64,000 nt of DNA from the NCBI GenBank assembly GCA_002713365.1, contig PASR01000014.1, forward strand, positions 90,133-154,132, in the 5' to 3' direction. Below, piece after piece: positions 8,944-17,282 of the stretch. Position 1 is the stretch's first letter, and each line of letters starts with the position of its first letter. Made by a program: the position numbers and the translations under genes. A model generated the notes under the pieces. It did not search any database. It saw only the letters and a list, made by a program, of their open reading frames with translations, and was not told where the DNA came from. Origin of the DNA: Rhodospirillaceae bacterium (GTDB lineage: Bacteria > Pseudomonadota > Alphaproteobacteria > UBA6615).

Positions 8944-9923
8944 GTAATATTAAAGAATTAGATCTCGGACCCCTGCATGATTATTATGAGTTTGAACATG
9001 CCGTATCAGATTTCAAAGCTTCAGTAATCGAAGGTCTATCTTCGCCACAGAAAAAATTATCAAGCAAATATTTTTATGATGTACGAGGCTCACAACTTTT
9101 TGATAAAATCACTGAACTTCCGGAATACTATTTATCTAGGACTGAAACAGATTTATTAAGAATTTATGCTGATGAATTTGCTGAATTAATTGGAGAAGGA
9201 TCTAGCTTAATTGAGTTTGGGAGTGGTTCAAGTACAAAAGTTCGCATTCTCCTTAATGCGCTTCAATCCCCTACAGCTTATGTTCCTATTGATATATCTC
9301 GTGAATATTTAATTCAGTCAGCTAAAGAGCTGGCGGTATCTTATCCTGATTTACCAGTAGTTCCTATTTGTGCTGATTATACCCGACCCATTAAACTGCC
9401 TTTTATACCTAATGAAAATAGCCGAGCGGGTTTTTTCCCAGGTTCGACTATTGGTAATTTTACGTATCAAGATGCTGTTAAGTTTTTGCGTACTGTTGCC
9501 AATGACCTGGGCTCTGGAAATGGCTTGCTAATTGGAGTAGACCTTAAAAAAGATGTTAAAATCCTTCGAGCTGCTTATAATGACGCTGCCGGAGTTACGG
9601 CGGAGTTTAACCTTAATATCTTACGTCATATAAATAGAGCACTAGGGGTAGATATGGACCCGAATGAATTTACTCACGATGCTCTGTGGAACCACGAAAA
9701 GGGACGTATTGAGATGCATCTGGTTAGTAAATGCAACCAAACTGTTTATTTTGAAAACCTAGAGTTTGAATTTATAGAAGGAGAATCTATACATACAGAA
9801 AATTCTCATAAATATACAATCGAAGGTTTTCAGTCATTAGCGGCTTTGGCTGGCTGGGAGGCCTGTAAATATTGGAAAGATTCTAACAATTTATACTCTA
9901 TACACTATCTTCGTGTTGTATAA
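8940..9923 (+). CDS. egtD: L-histidine N-alpha-methyltransferase EgtD
   Basis: 327 residues, the standard length. EgtD trimethylates histidine with three S-adenosylmethionine molecules to give hercynine, the substrate of EgtB. Recognisable blocks are KYFYDVRGSQLFDKI and LPEYYLSRTE near the N-terminus, the SAM-binding EFGSGSSTK loop, and PGSTIGNF. The start ATG overlaps the egtB stop, so both steps from histidine toward ergothioneine are made from one transcript. A 273-base AT-rich gap with an 18-base palindrome follows. Ergothioneine is a thiol antioxidant, consistent with a surface-ocean or oxidant-exposed lifestyle. Confidence 0.94.
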   Translation: MSNIKELDLGPLHDYYEFEHAVSDFKASVIEGLSSPQKKLSSKYFYDVRGSQLFDKITELPEYYLSRTETDLLRIYADEFAELIGEGSSLIEFGSGSSTKVRILLNALQSPTAYVPIDISREYLIQSAKELAVSYPDLPVVPICADYTRPIKLPFIPNENSRAGFFPGSTIGNFTYQDAVKFLRTVANDLGSGNGLLIGVDLKKDVKILRAAYNDAAGVTAEFNLNILRHINRALGVDMDPNEFTHDALWNHEKGRIEMHLVSKCNQTVYFENLEFEFIEGESIHTENSHKYTIEGFQSLAALAGWEACKYWKDSNNLYSIHYLRVV

Positions 9924-10028
9924 TATGTATCTTTAAATATGTTATAAAAACACTTAATATCAATGCTTTAAATGTTTATGCGGTTATTCAAATATCCTAT
10001 GTTGTCATGAAAATGTAATACTTATTTA

Positions 10029-10046
10029 AAAAATATCGATATTTTT
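10029..10046. repeat. 18-base perfect palindrome upstream of the ABC importer operon
   Basis: AAAAATATCGATATTTTT is a perfect palindrome centred between 10037 and 10038, about 150 bases before the importer's first ATG. Its symmetry and position fit an operator for a dimeric regulator, but AT-rich palindromes also occur by chance. The rest of the 9924-10196 gap shows no clear promoter or riboswitch. Confidence 0.35.
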
Positions 10047-10196
10047 ATTGAAGCTAAGGGTAAAGGAGTGATAGCTTAAGCAAAAATATAGGGAGTAGGC
10101 TCGCACTTGTATTGATTTTTACATATCGTTGTAAGGATTATCTCGGGTTGTCTGAGGTGTATTTTGCAAGTGTATTAAAGTCTTAGTGGATAATTT

Positions 10197-11006
10197 ATGT
10201 CTGATAGTTTGCAAGAAGCCGGTGAAGCGGTCTCTAAACCGAGTGCTACAAATAGTGATGTTGTAATAGAAGCAAACGCACTAACTAAAGCTTTTAGTGA
10301 GGAGGTGGTTGCTCTTCAGGGGGCATCATTTAAAATTAATGAGGGCGACTTCATATCTTTGGTTGGACCTAGTGGTTGCGGAAAGTCCACGCTATTGAGA
10401 CTAGTAGCGGGACTAATTGAGAAAACATCAGGTTCAGTCAAAGTAAGAGAAAATGAAGTTACTGAGCCACGGACTGATATTGGGATGATGTTCCAGAAAC
10501 CAGTTCTTTTGGAATGGCGTACGGCGGTAGAAAATGTCCTACTTCCTTCTGAGCTTACAGGTAAAATTACTGATGAGGATCGTAGTAGGGCAATTCAGGC
10601 GCTGCATCTCGTTGGCCTAAAAGACTTTGAGTTTCATTTTCCTCGCCAATTATCAGGTGGCATGCAACAGCGTGTTGCATTAGCTCGTTTATTGCAAACT
10701 GGAGCTGATATTCTTCTATTAGATGAGCCATTTGGCGCTCTTGATGAATTCACCCGCGAACGCCTTAACATAGAATTAATGAACATCGTAGATGGGACCG
10801 CTACAACAAGTTTATTTGTCACCCATAATATAGCTGAAGCAATATTTCTTGCAGATGAGGTTATGGTAATGACACCAAGACCTGGTAAGCTAGCGAGAAT
10901 AGTAGAAGTCCCCTTCGAAAGACCGCGATCATTAGAACTACAGCTAACACCAGAATTTAATAAGATAGAATCTGAAGTTCGGAATATTCTAGGAAGTTAT
11001 GTATGA
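10197..11006 (+). CDS. NitT/TauT-type ABC transporter ATP-binding protein
   Basis: 269 residues. All nucleotide-binding motifs are visible: Walker A GPSGCGKST (residues 57-65), signature LSGGMQQR, Walker B ILLLDEPFGALD, and switch FVTHNI. The D-loop and the short C-terminus lacking a regulatory domain match SsuB/TauB/NrtD-type ATPases, which energise uptake of sulfonates, nitrate, pyrimidine precursors or similar small organics. It starts a four-gene operon: the stop overlaps the next permease by four bases. An N-terminal leader of about 20 residues precedes the domain. Substrate unknown. Confidence 0.93.
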   Translation: MSDSLQEAGEAVSKPSATNSDVVIEANALTKAFSEEVVALQGASFKINEGDFISLVGPSGCGKSTLLRLVAGLIEKTSGSVKVRENEVTEPRTDIGMMFQKPVLLEWRTAVENVLLPSELTGKITDEDRSRAIQALHLVGLKDFEFHFPRQLSGGMQQRVALARLLQTGADILLLDEPFGALDEFTRERLNIELMNIVDGTATTSLFVTHNIAEAIFLADEVMVMTPRPGKLARIVEVPFERPRSLELQLTPEFNKIESEVRNILGSYV

Positions 11007-11887
11007 CCGCAGAGACTTCTGAAGTTACCTACGTACCAGATAGGGAAAATACTTGGCGCTTTGTTCCCAAGCATTTTGCTATTTTTCTTGTCTTAATGAG
11101 CGTATGGGAGTTAGCTAATCGTATGGGTCTTGCTGATCCTTTGATGTTCCCTCGCCCTACTAGAATAGCCGAAGGAATGTTACAAATTTTCTTTCTTAAG
11201 GCTACCGTTTGGGAACATTTGGCTGCTACATTTGCAAAAGCGATGGGTGGCTTTATAATTGGTACAGCAATTGGTATGGGTTTGGCTATTGGAGCTGCAT
11301 TACATACAGGTTTTCGTGATTATTTAAAGCCCTACATTATTTTAGTTGAGGCAATGCCTCGAATTGCTGTCGGACCTATATTTGTGGGTTGGTTAGGCTT
11401 TGGGTATGGCTCTGCTATTGCACTTGCGGCACTGGTATGTTTCTTCGGGCCATTTGTTAATACGATGACCGGCCTCATGCAGATAGATGAAGAATCGGAA
11501 GAGTTATTCCGTTCCTGCCGAGCTTCAAAAAAACAGATATTTTTTAAACTAATGGTTCCTAACGCTATGCCGCTCATATCGGCGGGATTAAAACTCGCTG
11601 CCGCTGGGGCATTTGCTGGTGCATTAGTTGCTGAGTTTATACAAGCTGATGTTGGCCTCGGTGTCATGATGCGGCGATATGTAATTACTCTTAATATGGA
11701 CTATGCTTTCTCTACCTTATTATCTATTACCGTATTTGCCTTTGTTCTTTTTCGATCAATTGAAATAATGAATTATCGAATTATCTACTGGCATAGTGAG
11801 GAGTTAATGCAAAGGAAAAGTAAACGCAGAGCTTCTGAATTCGCTGGTATAATTAATAAACAAGTATCTGGGACGGGGGGGCAATAA
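11003..11887 (+). CDS. ABC transporter permease (first of pair)
   Basis: 294 residues of the BPD_transp_1 class with about six predicted membrane spans; the first is near residues 24-42 after a charged N-terminus. The ATPase-docking EAA-type loop is readable around ESEELFRSCRASKKQIFFK. Start overlaps the ATPase stop (ATGA) and the stop overlaps the next gene by one base, indicating tight coupling. Having two distinct permease genes implies a heterodimeric channel, less common than the single-permease SsuC/TauC arrangement. The C-terminal tail is rich in Lys and Arg, consistent with a cytoplasmic end. Confidence 0.9.
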   Translation: MTAETSEVTYVPDRENTWRFVPKHFAIFLVLMSVWELANRMGLADPLMFPRPTRIAEGMLQIFFLKATVWEHLAATFAKAMGGFIIGTAIGMGLAIGAALHTGFRDYLKPYIILVEAMPRIAVGPIFVGWLGFGYGSAIALAALVCFFGPFVNTMTGLMQIDEESEELFRSCRASKKQIFFKLMVPNAMPLISAGLKLAAAGAFAGALVAEFIQADVGLGVMMRRYVITLNMDYAFSTLLSITVFAFVLFRSIEIMNYRIIYWHSEELMQRKSKRRASEFAGIINKQVSGTGGQ

Positions 11888-12762
11888 TGACCACCACTTC
11901 TCTGGAACCAGAAAATACTGTCAATAAAAGGTATGTAAAAGCTTTAAGATCCTCTGTGAAGCATATTGTCACCTTTGCTTTAATAATTGGCCTTTGGGAA
12001 ATACTTGGACAGAATGGCCAACTGAATAAATATATATTGCCATGGCCTAGTTTGATATGGGCGCAATTAGTTGATTTGTTCTTTATCAGCGGCATAATTT
12101 ACTATCATTTTTACACCACTCTAGCTGAAGCTACGATTGGCTTTTTTATTGGAATTACAATAGGTATTAGCCTTGCCGTTTCTGCGGCTTTTAGCCCAGT
12201 TTTTAGGCGTTATATAGCCCCATACGCAGTAATTTTTAGTGTAACACCTGGAATTGCTGTGACACCTATGATTATTGCCTGGTTTGGCTTCGGTTGGAGC
12301 TCAAAAATTGCCCTGGCGGCTCTTGTATGTTTCTTTCCTCCGTTCGTTAATACATTAACGGCGCTAACAAGAACTGATGAGGATGGAAGTGATTTATTCC
12401 GGTCTATGGGGGCATCAAAAAGGGATTATTTTTGGAAGTTACAATTCCCAAATGCTATTCCCATGATTGTTGCTGGTTTGAAGCTTGCACTAACTGGGGC
12501 CTTATTAGGCACAATTGTTGCTGAGTTCGTCTCTGCTACTGCTGGTGTGGGCATTCTAATGCAGAGGTTCGCGTTCAAACTTCAGATTGATGGTTCCTTT
12601 GCAACTTTATTAACCATGTCAGCAATGGGTTTGATGCTATTTACAATCATGGAGATACTTGACTACAGAGTTGTATTTTGGAAAAGAGATTCAAGATTAC
12701 TCTCTGTTTCAAGAAAACGCGCCGCTAAGTGGCGCCGAGATCATGGGAATATTCCTATGTAA
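11887..12762 (+). CDS. ABC transporter permease (second of pair)
   Basis: 291 residues, clearly homologous to the preceding permease over its length, with a matching docking loop around DLFRSMGASKRDYFWK and the ILMQRF segment near the last spans. The two genes therefore arose by duplication and encode the two halves of a heterodimeric inner-membrane channel. The ATG shares one base with the upstream stop. An 83-base gap to the binding-protein gene contains a small GGACG/CGTCC hairpin (12806-12822) and a strong AGGGGAG ribosome site, suggesting separate boosting of binding-protein synthesis. Confidence 0.9.
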   Translation: MTTTSLEPENTVNKRYVKALRSSVKHIVTFALIIGLWEILGQNGQLNKYILPWPSLIWAQLVDLFFISGIIYYHFYTTLAEATIGFFIGITIGISLAVSAAFSPVFRRYIAPYAVIFSVTPGIAVTPMIIAWFGFGWSSKIALAALVCFFPPFVNTLTALTRTDEDGSDLFRSMGASKRDYFWKLQFPNAIPMIVAGLKLALTGALLGTIVAEFVSATAGVGILMQRFAFKLQIDGSFATLLTMSAMGLMLFTIMEILDYRVVFWKRDSRLLSVSRKRAAKWRRDHGNIPM

Positions 12763-12845
12763 TTTGTTTTAGTAAGCGGCATATAAATGTCCGTGCCGTA
12801 TCGTTGGACGATTGTTGCGTCCGTTAACCAAGGGGAGAAGAAAGT

Positions 12846-13928
12846 ATGTTACGAAAAGCACTTTTAACCGCGTCTCTAGTAGGTATGCTGGTAGCTTCGG
12901 GTGTTGCGAATGCTGGTACCAAACTGACGCTAATACAGCCAAATAATGGAACTATGGGCTTCTATGGTCTGCATCTTGCTCGTGTTCTTGGCTATTATGA
13001 GGAAGAAGGAGTTGAGCTTAAATTACTTAATGGTGATACTTCTGTTCCTTACGTTGCCTTCTTGACGAATGGTAATGCTGACCTAGCTATGTTGGATGGT
13101 CCTCAGACTTTTCAAGCAAAAAATGAAGGTGTAGGAACAAGAACTGTTTATACGGTTATGCTTGGAGCTCCAGAAGGAGTATTTGTTGCTAAGGATAGCC
13201 CAATTCAGTCAGTTACCGAATTAAAAGGTAAGACTGTAGGACTAGCGAGTGATCGTGATGCAGCATCTCTAGCTGTTGCTATGGCTCATGCTGGTTCTGA
13301 TGCCAAGGGTATTAAAACTGTAATCGTTGGCGACGCCGGTCCTACACTAGCTAACGTATTTTTGAAGGGTACTGCAGCTGCATTCGCAGGCTCTATTAAT
13401 GATTTAGCAGCTTTAGAGGCACGTGGAATTCCTATACGGGATATCACTCCTAAATCGGCTAAAAATGCGCCAGCAAACACTTATGCTATGTTAGAGAAGA
13501 GAATGGATGAACTAAAAAAACCACTTTGTGGGTTCTTCCGCGCTTACTCAAAGGCTGTTTACGTTGGTACACAAGACATAGAGATGGTTGCTTCTATGTC
13601 TCGTCATCCAGATGGCGTACCACATGAGTGGGAAGATGCTGCCTTCGGTTACAAGTATCTAGATGCAGTTGACGATCTCCAGATTAACGCTGATACAGGA
13701 AAGTCTGGCAAAATTGGTCATGTTGATGAAGCTGCTTGGAAAGGCGTAATGAAAGACATGCTCATGATCGGAGCAATTGATAAGAAATATGATGTCAATT
13801 CATTCATTAGCAATGATTTCATTGGTTGTGCTAATGATTTCGATAAAGCTGAAGTAATGGCAGAAGCACGTGCATGGATGGCTGATCCAAAGAATGCTAA
13901 ATATACTGATAAGTCCAAATGGAAATAG
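12846..13928 (+). CDS. ABC transporter substrate-binding protein, NMT1/THI5-like
   Basis: 360 residues with a clear signal peptide: MLRKALLTASLVG...VANA, cleavage expected after residue 23. The mature protein begins with the family's TLIQPNNGTMGFYG...LGYYEEEGVELKL pattern seen in periplasmic binding proteins of the NitT/TauT/NMT1 group. Relatives bind sulfonates, nitrate, thiamine pyrimidine precursors, riboflavin or phthalate-like acids, so the ligand is open. There is no lipobox, hence a free periplasmic protein. It is last in the operon and followed 23 bases on by a strong intrinsic terminator. Confidence 0.9.
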   Translation: MLRKALLTASLVGMLVASGVANAGTKLTLIQPNNGTMGFYGLHLARVLGYYEEEGVELKLLNGDTSVPYVAFLTNGNADLAMLDGPQTFQAKNEGVGTRTVYTVMLGAPEGVFVAKDSPIQSVTELKGKTVGLASDRDAASLAVAMAHAGSDAKGIKTVIVGDAGPTLANVFLKGTAAAFAGSINDLAALEARGIPIRDITPKSAKNAPANTYAMLEKRMDELKKPLCGFFRAYSKAVYVGTQDIEMVASMSRHPDGVPHEWEDAAFGYKYLDAVDDLQINADTGKSGKIGHVDEAAWKGVMKDMLMIGAIDKKYDVNSFISNDFIGCANDFDKAEVMAEARAWMADPKNAKYTDKSKWK

Positions 13929-13951
13929 CAGTTTTATAGCATTATAAGTTT

Positions 13952-13983
13952 AAAAGGGCTGTCCTAAGGACAGCCCTTTTTTT
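13952..13983 (+). terminator. Rho-independent terminator of the ABC operon
   Basis: AAAAGGGCTGTCC (13952-13964) pairs with GGACAGCCCTTTT (13968-13980) around a TAA loop, and the T-run continues to 13983. This 13-base-pair stem with U-tract is the clearest terminator in the window. Because the left arm starts with AAAA, it may also serve minus-strand transcripts emerging from the acetoacetate-CoA ligase gene. Confidence 0.93.
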
Positions 13984-14036
13984 ATTTAAAAAATTTATAT
14001 TAATATTAAATATCAATATCTGCTACATATATGTTT

Positions 14037-16001
14037 TTATCTAAACAATTCAGATATACCGTTAAAAACATCAAGGGAATTGGGGTTAGCAAGTGCCTCC
14101 CGGTTATTTATTGGAAAACCATTAACTAGGTTGCGAATAGCAATTTCTGCTATCTTACCTGTTCGGGTTCTAGGAATATCGTCTACAGCTATTATCTTGC
14201 GTGGCACATGCCTAGGTGAGGCACCCTTACGAATAGTTTCTGATATTTTTTCATATAGTAAACTGGTCAGTGACAAGTTATCTTTCAATTGTACAAATAG
14301 TATTATTCTTATATCTTTTTGCCACTGCTGACCAACTACGACACTTTCTAAAACTTCTTCAACCTTATTAACCTGTCTGTAAATTTCTGCAGTGCCAATT
14401 CTTACACCACCAGGGTTTAAAGTTGCATCAGAACGACCATATACTACATAACCGCCACTATATGAGCGTGATTCAGCAAAATCTCCTTGTGTCCACATGC
14501 CGGGATTTTGGCTGAAATAAGTATCTTCAAATTTTGATCCATCTTCATCATTTAGTAGACCTAAAGGCATTGATGGGAAGGGAGATTTGCAGATAAGTTC
14601 TCCTTTCTCACAATCAATAATATTCCCATTTGTATTAATTACAGCCATATCCATTCCCAGGGCTGGTGCTTGTAATTCACCTCGACGAACAGGTCCCCAT
14701 GGGTTGCTACCAAGTAGGCATCCCATAATTTCAGTTCCACCAGATGCAGAACTTAGATGCACGTCACTCGATATTTTTTCATAGATATAATCAAAACCTT
14801 CAGGGGATAAAACTGAACCCCCTGCTAATATAGTTCGTACTTTTTTTAATTTTGATTTGTTTTCGATTTTAAATCCATTTTTTTTACATGCCTCAATATA
14901 AGAAGAACCAAGACCAAGTATAGTAACACCTTCTTCAGAGGCGAGATCCCATAATCTATTTGTTTTAGGATAAAAAGGAGAGCCATCATAACAGACAATT
15001 TTTGCTCCCGTGCCGAGATAATTTACTAGAAAATTCCACATCATCCAGCCTAAAGTTGTGGGGAAGAAAGCTGTATCACTCTCTTTAAGGTCAAATAGCA
15101 TTGAGTGTTCCCCTATGCTTTTAAGCATACTACCTCCAGCACTATGGATGATACACTTTGGCACTCCAGTTGTACCTGAGGTGTAGAGTATGAAGAGAGG
15201 GTGATCAAAAGGAAGGCGTTTATATTTAACGGGTTTAGGAGTATAAGGCTCAAGAAAGCTGCTCCATGAAACACTTTTTTTTATAACTTTGGTGACAGTA
15301 GTACTTTTTGTCTGAAGAATAATTATTTTTTTTAATGTGGGAAGTGAATTACAAACTTGGGAAAGTTTATCTAAAATATCATAGCGCTTTCCGGCAAACG
15401 TGTAGCCGTCAACTGCGAAAAGAACTTCTGGTTCAGCTTGTAAAAGCCGGTCTAGTATACCTGCGGAACCAAAATCGGGAGATACAGAGGTCCAAACTCC
15501 ACCTAGTGATGCTGTCCCTAACATTGCAGTAATTGATTCTGGCGTATTTAATAAAATAGCAGCAACTCTTGTGCCGGGAACCACTCCGCATGAAGAAAGA
15601 GCTTGCTGTAATCTTGAAACCTCAGCACGTAGATCACTAAAAGATAGTTCTTGACGTTCACCGGACTCATTTACAGCAGCTATTGCAATTTGATTGTCCG
15701 GCCACTTAAGAATTGTTTCAGCATAATTTAGCTTCAATTTTGGAAACCATTTTGCTTTAAAAAAATCTTCGCCATTTAACAGAGTGGGTTCAAGCGGACC
15801 TTCGGAAATTATTCCAAGAAACTTCCAGCATTCTCTCCAAAAGGCGCTTTTTTCGGTAACCGACCATTTCCAAAGTGCATGATAATCTAGGCCAAAATCT
15901 AGACCAATATTTTGCTTAATTTGTCTGGAAAACGCCGTAAGATTACAATTTTCAATCTTTTCCGAACTTGGTTCCCAAAGTATTGGTGCCAAGTCATTCA
16001 T
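14037..16001 (-). CDS. Acetoacetate-CoA ligase (acetoacetyl-CoA synthetase)
   Basis: 654 residues, the expected length for AacS. It activates acetoacetate with ATP and CoA. The N-terminal cap (PILWEPSSE, ALWKWSV, FWRECWKF) is diagnostic of the acetoacetate/acetate-type ANL ligases. The adenylate loop reads ILYTSGTTGVPK, the central motif SGGTEIMGCLLG, and the C-terminal catalytic lysine lies in RTRTGKIAE. It is the last gene of a minus-strand set with a thiolase 21 bases upstream, so acetoacetate activation is coupled to thiolytic cleavage, joining ketone-body or polyhydroxybutyrate turnover to central metabolism. Specificity among short 3-keto acids is inferred. Confidence 0.9.
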   Translation of the reverse strand: MNDLAPILWEPSSEKIENCNLTAFSRQIKQNIGLDFGLDYHALWKWSVTEKSAFWRECWKFLGIISEGPLEPTLLNGEDFFKAKWFPKLKLNYAETILKWPDNQIAIAAVNESGERQELSFSDLRAEVSRLQQALSSCGVVPGTRVAAILLNTPESITAMLGTASLGGVWTSVSPDFGSAGILDRLLQAEPEVLFAVDGYTFAGKRYDILDKLSQVCNSLPTLKKIIILQTKSTTVTKVIKKSVSWSSFLEPYTPKPVKYKRLPFDHPLFILYTSGTTGVPKCIIHSAGGSMLKSIGEHSMLFDLKESDTAFFPTTLGWMMWNFLVNYLGTGAKIVCYDGSPFYPKTNRLWDLASEEGVTILGLGSSYIEACKKNGFKIENKSKLKKVRTILAGGSVLSPEGFDYIYEKISSDVHLSSASGGTEIMGCLLGSNPWGPVRRGELQAPALGMDMAVINTNGNIIDCEKGELICKSPFPSMPLGLLNDEDGSKFEDTYFSQNPGMWTQGDFAESRSYSGGYVVYGRSDATLNPGGVRIGTAEIYRQVNKVEEVLESVVVGQQWQKDIRIILFVQLKDNLSLTSLLYEKISETIRKGASPRHVPRKIIAVDDIPRTRTGKIAEIAIRNLVNGFPINNREALANPNSLDVFNGISELFR

Positions 16002-16022
16002 TTAAAAAGTAAAAATAAAAAT

Positions 16023-17222
16023 TTAGTCATTACGGCCAACAATACAAACCGCTGCAACATTCTCGTGTGGGAACCCACCGAGATTATGTGTTAAACAAAT
16101 ATCAACCTTACTACGTTGGCGTTCAGCTGCTCTCCCAAGAAGTTGTAAATACATCTCATAGAGCATTCGTATGCCCGAGGCTCCAATTGGATGTCCAAAA
16201 CATTTTAACCCTCCGTCGATTTGACAAGGAATGTTGCCATCGGAGTCATAAAAACCATCCATTATATCATTTGGTGCTTTGCCCTCTGCTGATATATGGA
16301 GATCTTCCATGGTAACTAGTTCGGTAACAGAAAAACAGTCATGGACTTCGATTAAACTAAGACTTTCTTTAGGGTTTTTTATGCCCGCCTCATCATAAGC
16401 ACGTTTGCTCGCTACTCTTGTTGTTAGAAAATGACTACCATCCCAATGATTGTATGAAGCTTCTGTGCCATTGGACGCTGCAATTTGTAATGCTTTAATA
16501 GTTATAACTGGACCTTTATTCATAGACTTAGCTATCTCAGGCGTGGTTAGAATTGCACAAGCTGCACCGTCTGAAACACCGCAGCAATCATAAAGGCCTA
16601 ACGGTTCAGCAATAATTGGGGCATTTAATGCGTCTTCTTCAGTTATAGCTCGACGCAGATGGGCTTTTTCATTTAATAGGCCATTTGCATGACTCTTAAC
16701 TGATACATGTGCAATCGCTCTCTTAAAGTCGTTTTTATCAATTTTGTTCTTAGCCCTATAAGCGCTAGCTAGCTGCGCGAACCCTCCTGGAGCCGTTATG
16801 TTAGCCCACCATTGACTATTTAAAGGGCCAGGATTCATATTAGGTAACCCTCCAAAACCTGTATCTTTAAGTTTTTCAACTCCTATGGCTAAAGCTATAT
16901 CGCATGCCCCAGAGGCGACTGCATAAGCTGCTCCCCTGAATGCCTCTGAACCGCTGGCGCAGTAGTTTTCAACCCTAGTAACAGGAATATTAGGTAGTCT
17001 TAGCGCTTGTGAATATGGTATAGCAGATTTTCCAACGCCCATTTCATCAAATGTTGTTGAACCCCACGCTGCTTGTATTTCCGAAACATCAACACCGGCG
17101 TCAGCAATACATTCTTCGAATGCTTCAACCATTAGGTCTTCAGCGTCAGCATCATACCGTTCACCAAATTTAGCACATCCCATACCTAGAATAGCTACTT
17201 TATCTTTGATACCACTAGCCAT
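16023..17222 (-). CDS. Thiolase-family acetyl-CoA acetyltransferase (SCP2/archaeal type)
   Basis: 399 residues. The active-site nucleophile Cys88 sits in ENYCASGSEAF. The catalytic His blocks EVHDCFSVTE and CFGHPIGASG (His344) are intact, as is the final LTHNLGG. The pattern matches SCP2-like and archaeal thiolases, which often require a DUF35 zinc-ribbon/OB partner protein. That partner is present here fused to the protein encoded just upstream. The likely reaction is reversible condensation or thiolysis of a 3-ketoacyl-CoA, plausibly acetoacetyl-CoA given the ligase downstream. A benzoylsuccinyl-CoA-type thiolase (BbsB-like) is an alternative within the same family. Confidence 0.88.
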   Translation of the reverse strand: MASGIKDKVAILGMGCAKFGERYDADAEDLMVEAFEECIADAGVDVSEIQAAWGSTTFDEMGVGKSAIPYSQALRLPNIPVTRVENYCASGSEAFRGAAYAVASGACDIALAIGVEKLKDTGFGGLPNMNPGPLNSQWWANITAPGGFAQLASAYRAKNKIDKNDFKRAIAHVSVKSHANGLLNEKAHLRRAITEEDALNAPIIAEPLGLYDCCGVSDGAACAILTTPEIAKSMNKGPVITIKALQIAASNGTEASYNHWDGSHFLTTRVASKRAYDEAGIKNPKESLSLIEVHDCFSVTELVTMEDLHISAEGKAPNDIMDGFYDSDGNIPCQIDGGLKCFGHPIGASGIRMLYEMYLQLLGRAAERQRSKVDICLTHNLGGFPHENVAAVCIVGRND

Positions 17223-17282
17223 TAGTATACTCCGTTAGGTTTATGACTTATAAAATACATCATATCTTTTATAAACTGCTTA

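Noticed and set aside
9924..10196. Possible TPP riboswitch before the NMT1/THI5-like importer.
   Set aside because: The gap lacks the conserved CUGAGA and later GAUCUGG-type cores in order; only a CTGAGG-like stretch appears.
17248..17274. TTATAAAA/TTTTATAA inverted repeat between the HMG-CoA-synthase-like and thiolase genes.
   Set aside because: All-AT arms with an 11-base loop and no U-tract; likely to occur by chance in this AT-rich sequence.
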